A stretch of 64,000 bases of DNA from Druceiella hillmani (lineage: Eukaryota > Arthropoda > Insecta > Lepidoptera > Hepialidae): NCBI GenBank assembly GCA_039881145.1, contig JAYKKI010000007.1:42508001-42572000 (forward strand), read 5' to 3'. Made by a program: the position numbers and the translations under genes. Below, one piece after another: positions 58,300-64,000 of the stretch (its first letter is position 1; each line of letters opens with the position of its first letter). The notes below the pieces were generated by a model that saw only the letters and a list, made by a program, of their open reading frames with translations, had not been told where the DNA came from and did no database searches.

Positions 58300-59200
58300 G
58301 ACAATATCACTGGCTAAAACATTTTGAAAAATATAACTGAATATATAAACAACTGTGAGACTTGCCAAGCAAACAAATAAGAGAGACATCTGGACAAACA
58401 AATAAATTCAAATCGTACCTATCTCCAATAAACCGTTCGAAGTGCTATATATTGACACTTTCTTTATTCAAAAACAAAATTTCCTTACTATAATTGATGC
58501 TTTTTCAAAGTACGCCCAAGCGCACATATCCTCTTGAAAGCCTGGCAGCAATCAGCTCATTGATACTCTCTCAGCATAACCGACGGTCAAAGCACAGAAT
58601 TCAAAAATTTACCTCTAAAAGAATTTTCAAAATTCAATAAAATAAATATGCGTTTCATCAACTTAACAACCTGTCGAATGGAGCGATCGAACATTGCGTT
58701 AGAGCATGGGAAAATTCTCATACAAAATAAAGCCAGTACCTATATCACAGAACTTAATGCTGTATGCAATTTTGGGCTATAATAACTCAATTAATTCCGC
58801 AACAGACAAGAAGCCAATAGAAATAATTAGTGAACGAAAACCTCAAAAATAGAGACCCATTCAATTTAGACTTGCAAAGTGCTTACATATAAAAATCCTA
58901 CAAACTCCTCTCTACCAAAATATTAGCTAAAATAAATGAAAACCTCTGTCAAAATCAGATAACCACAGTTGCAATGGAAGCCACGAAGATAGAGGAGAAA
59001 CTCGGTTTTATTCTAAGAATCCACTTGCAGTAAAGCAAAAAACGAAACACAGTTACGTAAGCATAAAATACGTAAAGGTTTGGGAATAAAAATAGTAGAG
59101 AGTAAAAGCCAAGAATTCATTAAAAGAAACAAGAAAAACACTTAAAAAAGACAAAAACCTTACCTCAAAATTCCAACGACAACCTATACTAAACTAATAG
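58300..59200 (+). pseudogene. integrase relic of the provirus
   Basis: In shifting plus-strand frames the region shows the retroviral-type integrase core pattern of insect errantiviruses: FEVLYIDTFF with the first acidic residue, FLTIIDAFSKYAQAH, and further on AILGYNNSINSATDKKPIEI, a segment normally just after the catalytic Glu. Upstream near 58,350-58,375 a Cys pair (NCETCQ-like, in one frame) may be what is left of the zinc-binding HHCC domain. Many stops and frame changes. It would have inserted the element into the host chromosome when intact. It is now inactive. Confidence 0.75.
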
Positions 59201-59279
59201 TAAGGAACTAAACTAACTCATTTAAATAACAACCCTGGCACACTACCCTTTACATTAGATAACATGAAAATTTAAAAAA

Positions 59280-60830
59280 AAAAAGCAGATCACATATCTA
59301 TAAACTTTTGGATCTAAATGAATAAAATAAATCATACTAATATTAGAAAACCAGGTCAGGAAGATCAACTCTTAAAGAAACACTTCACGATTCTAAATAT
59401 ATCCAACATGGCTTACATATTGGATATATTTAGAAATTTACACTAATACAGCAAATAAATTTAATTTAATCAAAAATTAATATAATGTAATTATTAAAAA
59501 TAAATTTAAAAGAAGACTCCTAGATAGATTCGAATCGAAAATAAAAAGTATAACGGACAACGTAGTCCAAAATTATACAAAATAATTAAACTTAGTAATT
59601 AACGCCCTACAAAATAATCAAAAGGAAATAAAGGTATAAGGCTAAATAAACTAATGCTAGAAAATTTCAAAACTACCTTTCAACCTATTATAAATAACCA
59701 TAATGTAATCACCTCTAAAATAAACAAATTAATAAGACAAGTATGTGCATGTTATAATACTTTTTCTCAGATTTTTTAAGAACGAATAACCTTCTTGACA
59801 AAAAAAAAACATATAAATTATTCTGGAATCGCTGAACGATATTGAAAATGGCATAGCTTTCTCTCCTTTACATATCACACATCATAGCATATTATCACCT
59901 AAAAACATCATCCACATGACTAGAATACTTACATCACTTTACTCACCTATAAATTTAATGACTATTGACCAAACAGATTAAGAAACTTTAATGATTTTAT
60001 TGAATTGGATTATTGTTAAAAAGACAACGAGAAATGTCATGAAAATCTTCGTAATGAACGAAGAAACCTTTTCTTTATTTCACATATTCCCTACTTCTAC
60101 AGCCAACAATACCATAACCTTCCACCAAAACTTTATCTGGCAATGAAAGATTTGATCTACCAATACACGTATAACGACTATAAACAATTTCTAAATTGTA
60201 TCATTGCGAAAAAGAAAACCTAATTTAATATCCAGAAGACATGGATTGCATCCATGAATTATATAATATCCAGAAGACATGGATTGCATTCATCAAGAAC
60301 TAACCTCAACCTATCAACACATTTCCGTAAAACTGTCAAATAAAATATTAATAAAATTCGACTACTACTATATTGAAACCCATCCAGAAAGCATCAAAAT
60401 CACCAGAGAAGACCACATATATGGTATATCTTAGGAATCTATTTGTTATAGGTACTTGAAGGATGTACCTTCAGCCCAGAAACAAACAAAATTACAAATA
60501 CACGTAATAAGTTAATGAACATCGTGTAAAACGTCTCAAATTAACGAACGTTACAATCAAATCAAATTTACAGCGATCTTTAAATACAAGTTGCATCACT
60601 TGGAAAAATCTTGGATCGAAAGAAAACAACCCCTAACTTTTTAAAGAACTCAAATGATCCTCACCACTATTTTTTTAGGTCACCACTAAGCATCACATTA
60701 TTAAAATTACTATTTCACTTGATTTACATTAATTAAATCAAAAGAAAAATCAACAAGCAAATTCACAGATAAGACTATAATTCGACCAGAAAAACAGCAT
60801 TCTTCAACAACATTTCTTCATCAAATATAA
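59280..60830 (+). pseudogene. env-like relic of the provirus
   Basis: Position between integrase and the 3' LTR, and a pattern like errantivirus envelope stems, support this call. One frame at about 59,840-59,990 reads NDIENGIAFSPLHI...HSILSPK, similar to the conserved LN.I..A..FA.....H.SI..P segment of insect errantivirus Env. The product would be a virion surface glycoprotein. No signal peptide, cleavage site or intact membrane anchor could be followed, because stops occur every few dozen codons. A perfect 16-bp hairpin at 59,391-59,435 lies in the region. Confidence 0.5.
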
Positions 60831-60845
60831 AGAAGAGACCCACTT

Positions 60846-60859
60846 GTGAGGGGAGGTGA
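60846..60859 (+). other. candidate polypurine tract
   Basis: GTGAGGGGAGGTGAAAA lies directly before the 3' LTR, where plus-strand priming would occur. Confidence 0.55.
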
Positions 60860-61159
60860 AAATCGTCGATTTATCAGACCACCAGCACAATTCTTACTTT
60901 ATCTTCCCGTAAGCTCATCACAATTCATCGACTAGATTCTGGCACCCGCAAAATACTTTCCTCGCTTACTAACAACCCAGGAGCTGACTCTACATTATAG
61001 AGAAAGAAGCGCACCCCCTTTGTTTCACGACATATACTGCATCGATCACACTAGTTTTAAGTTTATTATATTTTGTGCTGCCCTTTTTGTCAAACTAATA
61101 TATTTTTGTTTTTATCATTTGTATTATATGCAGTTTCATTTTGCGTTGCATATATAATT
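60855..61159 (+). repeat. 3' LTR of the provirus
   Basis: Direct copy of 55,659-56,028, with heavy divergence and about 40-65 bp shorter. Ends GCATATATAATTT. The amount of divergence between the LTRs implies an old insertion. Confidence 0.8.
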
Positions 61160-62185
61160 TACATGTGTGCTCAAAGCATTTTACTCAAATTATTTTCCGG
61201 ATATTAACAATTCATTGACATTTGTCTTATTCAAAGACCTATTCAATAATAATTACTACTTATTTAGCAGTTTGAAAAAATTATTACTTAGAAATAATTA
61301 TTACGTTAATTTTTCAAACTACCTATTTAGCACTTTGAAAAATTAACGTTTCGAGCGTGAACGGAAAAAGTACTTTTAATTCTCAATAGTGTTAACTGCA
61401 TCTGCATATTTTTTCTACATACTTAAAATATTGTAGCTCTCGCAAATAGCTCCAATATTATTTATGACTACTATGTAGACGTCCAATATGGAAATTAAGA
61501 CGATGATATAATTTGTTCAAACTATACAAAACTGTTGCAAAACTCTCAATACTAGAAATGAGCTGTTTAAAAGCATCTGTCATACGTTATTTTCACATGC
61601 GACCTTTAGGAAAATCTACTCATTTTCAATTGAATCTAATAGCGTATGGATTTTTTTTCAATTTAAATATCTTAGTAGCCCAAAGGAGCAACATAGTAGA
61701 ACTCCAGTCTTCGCTTCGATATGGAATTACAAAGAGTGTAAATAAGGAAAAAAATGTAATCGTTTTTATTAACAATATTATTTTTCTTCGCACCAAATGG
61801 TTAAAATACCACAGTTTAAAATCACATTAAATCAGAATTTTCCAATAACTCTACTATTTAATTTAATTAAGACATTGTCCATTATTCGTTTTTGGTAAAC
61901 AGAGGAATATACAAAAGGCGATTTTCATTATTGGATTAAATATAATTAACTTCTTAAAAACTATAAGACCTTGGATAACAGCTATAGCTTTGCTATATAC
62001 CTCCAGTGAGATTCCATCAGAAGTATAGATAGATTTTTGTACCAATAGTTTTGTAAATTAAAGAGTTTTAAATAATTCATTATCATTATAAAATTAAATG
62101 TATGCTAATAAGCCGTAGGCACTTTCTTGGATTCATTGTAAAGGAAGAAACTTTAGAGACCGGAAAATATGTAAATAAATAATAA
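61160..62185. other. no recognised gene; imperfect inverted repeat at 61,262-61,345
   Basis: AGTTTGAAAAA(T/A)TTA and TTAATTTTTCAAACT words pair in several registers. The 105-codon frame at 61,513-61,830 shows no motif and is AT-driven. Confidence 0.45.
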
Positions 62186-62189
62186 CTTT

Positions 62190-63490
62190 TCCCGGAAACA
62201 TTGCTAATTTGAGAAAAGCAAGGACGTGAAGAATATATAGGAGTAATCATGTGGTTTTTTTGTAATTATGTGGTTTTTTCTATCAACAATTTTGAAAACA
62301 GAAGCAATGTGCTCTTCAATTGACATAAAAGTTACTTTGACAACGAAAGTAGGGTAAACAAAATATACATGAAATATTAAAGATCGGAAAATGTGTAAAT
62401 ATATAATAATTTTTTCCCGGAAACCTTGCTAATTTGAGATAGTAAGGACGCGAAGAATATGTAGGAGTAATTATGTGGTTTTTTGTACTTATGTGTAATT
62501 ACGTGGTAATTATGTAGTTTTTTCTATCAACAATTTTGAAAATAAAAGCAATGTGCTCTTCAATTGACAAAAGGTTACCTTGACAAAGAAAGTAGGGTAA
62601 ACAAATTATACACTCTTCTAAACAAGTATCATAACTACAAGGACAAGCGATATATTGTGGTGACTTGATAAAAAGTTATTATACAACACGTCAAGTATAT
62701 ATAAATATTAAGTATACTGCTTGGGTTCACACGATTGAATACAAAAAAATACGTCGTCAACCAGGTTGTGTATGATCGTAAAATACACGTATCTGAAGTA
62801 AACATTTAAATTATTCAAACTGATCGTTTATATTACACCGTGCTGTCACTCGATTTACGTATTGAAGGGTGAATTTTGTTATTCTACCATTACTTTGCTC
62901 CTTTACCCTCGCCTGCACCCTAACCACTCCGTCTTGCGTGACACGACTTAACGATAAATCATAGCATTTGAGCCTTATTTTTTTGTATCAAAGAAATGTG
63001 GGTGTATTGTACTTTTATCATTGAATGTAAATAATGTGTCATAATTGTGTGTTTAGATGCAATATATTTTGTAGTTCACTAACTTTTTCTGGCAATCGTA
63101 GTTTCATGATATTTATTGGGGCAATAATCCGAGAATATTTAATATTGGAATTTCTATTTCAGTTCGTAATATAATTTTGCTAATTGTGATGTTTTCCTCT
63201 ATTTTTTTAGTTTCCAATAAAAACCCTTCAGTCTTCAAACAGATCTCTTCACCCTTTTGATAACATGATTTTAGCCTTCTATTTTACCATGATAAAAATT
63301 AAGGACCGATGTTTAGTTTCGTATAGTAACAAAAGTTACGTGAGTAAAAGTTACGTACAGTAACAAAAGTTACGTGAGTAAAAGTTACGTACAGTAACAA
63401 AAGTTACGTAAGTGGCATGAGATAACGACCAAAGAGAGCAACAAAATATAAAATAAATAAAGTGCTAGCAATACGATGTTATGATATGTC
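62190..63490 (+). repeat. dispersed repeat R, copy 2 (uninterrupted)
   Basis: Colinear with 35,530-36,517. It carries an internal direct duplication of about 225 bp (about 62,160-62,365 and 62,385-62,600: CCCGGAAAC(A/C)TTGCTAATTT, CTATCAACAATTTTGAAAA, GCAATGTGCTCTTCAATTGA). No coding frame. Confidence 0.85.
63335..63417 (+). repeat. 34-bp tandem repeat, about 2.5 copies
   Basis: AGTAACAAAAGTTACGTGAG followed by TAAAAGTTACGTAC repeats head to tail. AAAGTTACGT itself occurs five times within it. Confidence 0.95.
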
Positions 63491-63649
63491 TTTCATATTT
63501 CGTCCTAATCAACATAAGTGAAGTTTAATTATATTTAAGTCATTAGTTTTGTGGGATGAATAAAAAAATACCTAAGCGCACAAATGGACAAAAATTACTT
63601 TTAATATATACTTTGAAGAAAACCTGCCCAACAACGCTTCTAGTTACGT

Positions 63650-63780
63650 GTTACTAGTACATGATATAGTAAATCACATACGTGACTGGTTTATATGTGA
63701 CCAAATTTCATTTACCGACTAGCTATAAGAAGATGGTATTTTCCAACAAAATGGCAAATGTGAGTTAGCTTAATAAATAT
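63650..63780 (+). repeat. sequence shared with 39,405-39,560
   Basis: ATATAGTAAATCACATACGT, TTTACCGACTAG and ACAAAATGGCAAATGTGAG correspond to the segment beyond the nested insertions of the first R copy. The remaining bases to 64,000 show nothing recognisable. Confidence 0.65.
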
Positions 63781-64000
63781 AATTCTACATTAAAATATTT
63801 ATTGTAAATATATAATGTTATTGCGACACATATTGTTATAAATAGTGTTAATGCTAGTACTTCACTCGACGTCCTGGCTATGTACGATACACAATTTTTT
63901 TTAAAATTATTTTAAATGTAATTCATTAAATTTTTAAATTTGAACGTTATTCGTTTATGTTACACTTATTCAGTTAATTCGACATTCGAAAATTGTTTGG

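Larger units (their letters stand above)
55659..61159 (+). mobile_element. decayed errantivirus-like endogenous retrovirus
   Basis: Two diverged LTRs in direct orientation bracket a 4.8-kb interior. The interior holds, in order, a primer-binding-type sequence, a gag-like relic, an integrase relic, an env-like relic and a polypurine tract. This is the layout of env-bearing Ty3/Gypsy elements (errantiviruses) of insects. Reverse transcriptase motifs were not found, and the gap between gag and integrase is too short for a full pol, so a deletion is likely. Every reading frame is interrupted many times. Exact ends and target duplication are uncertain. Confidence 0.75.

Noticed and set aside
61513..61830. 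105-codon plus-strand frame
   Set aside because: No recognisable domain, no paralogue and no promoter-like context; cannot be distinguished from chance in AT-rich DNA.

Overview
The window looks like a piece of an AT-rich insect (at least arthropod) nuclear genome. It holds no operons or bacterial-type gene blocks. Almost everything recognisable is transposon wreckage of insect type: mariner, Tc1, a TTAA-flanked DNA transposon, a Harbinger-like MITE, Ty3/Gypsy LTR pieces, an errantivirus-like provirus and a non-LTR fragment. About a dozen long (TA)n tracts and many tandem satellites lie between them. The species cannot be named from the sequence alone.

Only two genes look intact and functional. 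They are small, intronless paralogues at 17,086-17,499 (minus) and 48,919-49,353 (plus). Each encodes about 130-145 residues with a weak but recognisable RGS-like pattern. They share coding sequence, about 250 bp of upstream sequence including a TCAGT initiator roughly 85 bp before the start, and a similar 3' flank with AATAAA about 270-280 bp after the stop. The minus-strand copy has lost the start codon used by the other.

Layout. 0-5 kb: TA tracts, dispersed repeats and a degenerate duplicated basic-region fragment. 5.4-7.6 kb: a 2.2-kb element with inverted arms of about 540-580 bp, each containing a (TA)n tract. 9.5 kb: a 219-bp MITE flanked by TTA. 10.8-12 kb: a 114-bp satellite. 12.27-14.35 kb: a TTAA-flanked transposon with a broken transposase. 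15.5-16.7 kb: 77-bp and about 127-bp satellites, then the first RGS-like gene. 19.8 kb: a 40-bp satellite. 23-29 kb: decayed coding relics. 28.8-31.0 kb and 45.5-48.4 kb: two direct copies of one diverged segment. 33-34.5 kb: an internal copy of the large-TIR element and a 32-bp satellite. 35.5-39.6 kb: a dispersed repeat split by Gypsy and mariner remnants. 44.2-45.2 kb: a broken Tc1. 48.9 kb: the second RGS-like gene. 50.7-52 kb: TA tracts and a 139-bp repeat. 54.1-54.4 kb: strong palindromes. 55.66-61.16 kb: the decayed errantivirus-like provirus. 62.2-63.8 kb: an uninterrupted copy of the repeat split at 35.5-39.6 kb.

Apart from the RGS-like pair the genes do not form a pathway. The window is best read as a repeat-rich intergenic landscape holding one dispersed pair of small genes. 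All similarity statements are by-eye comparisons, without database searches.
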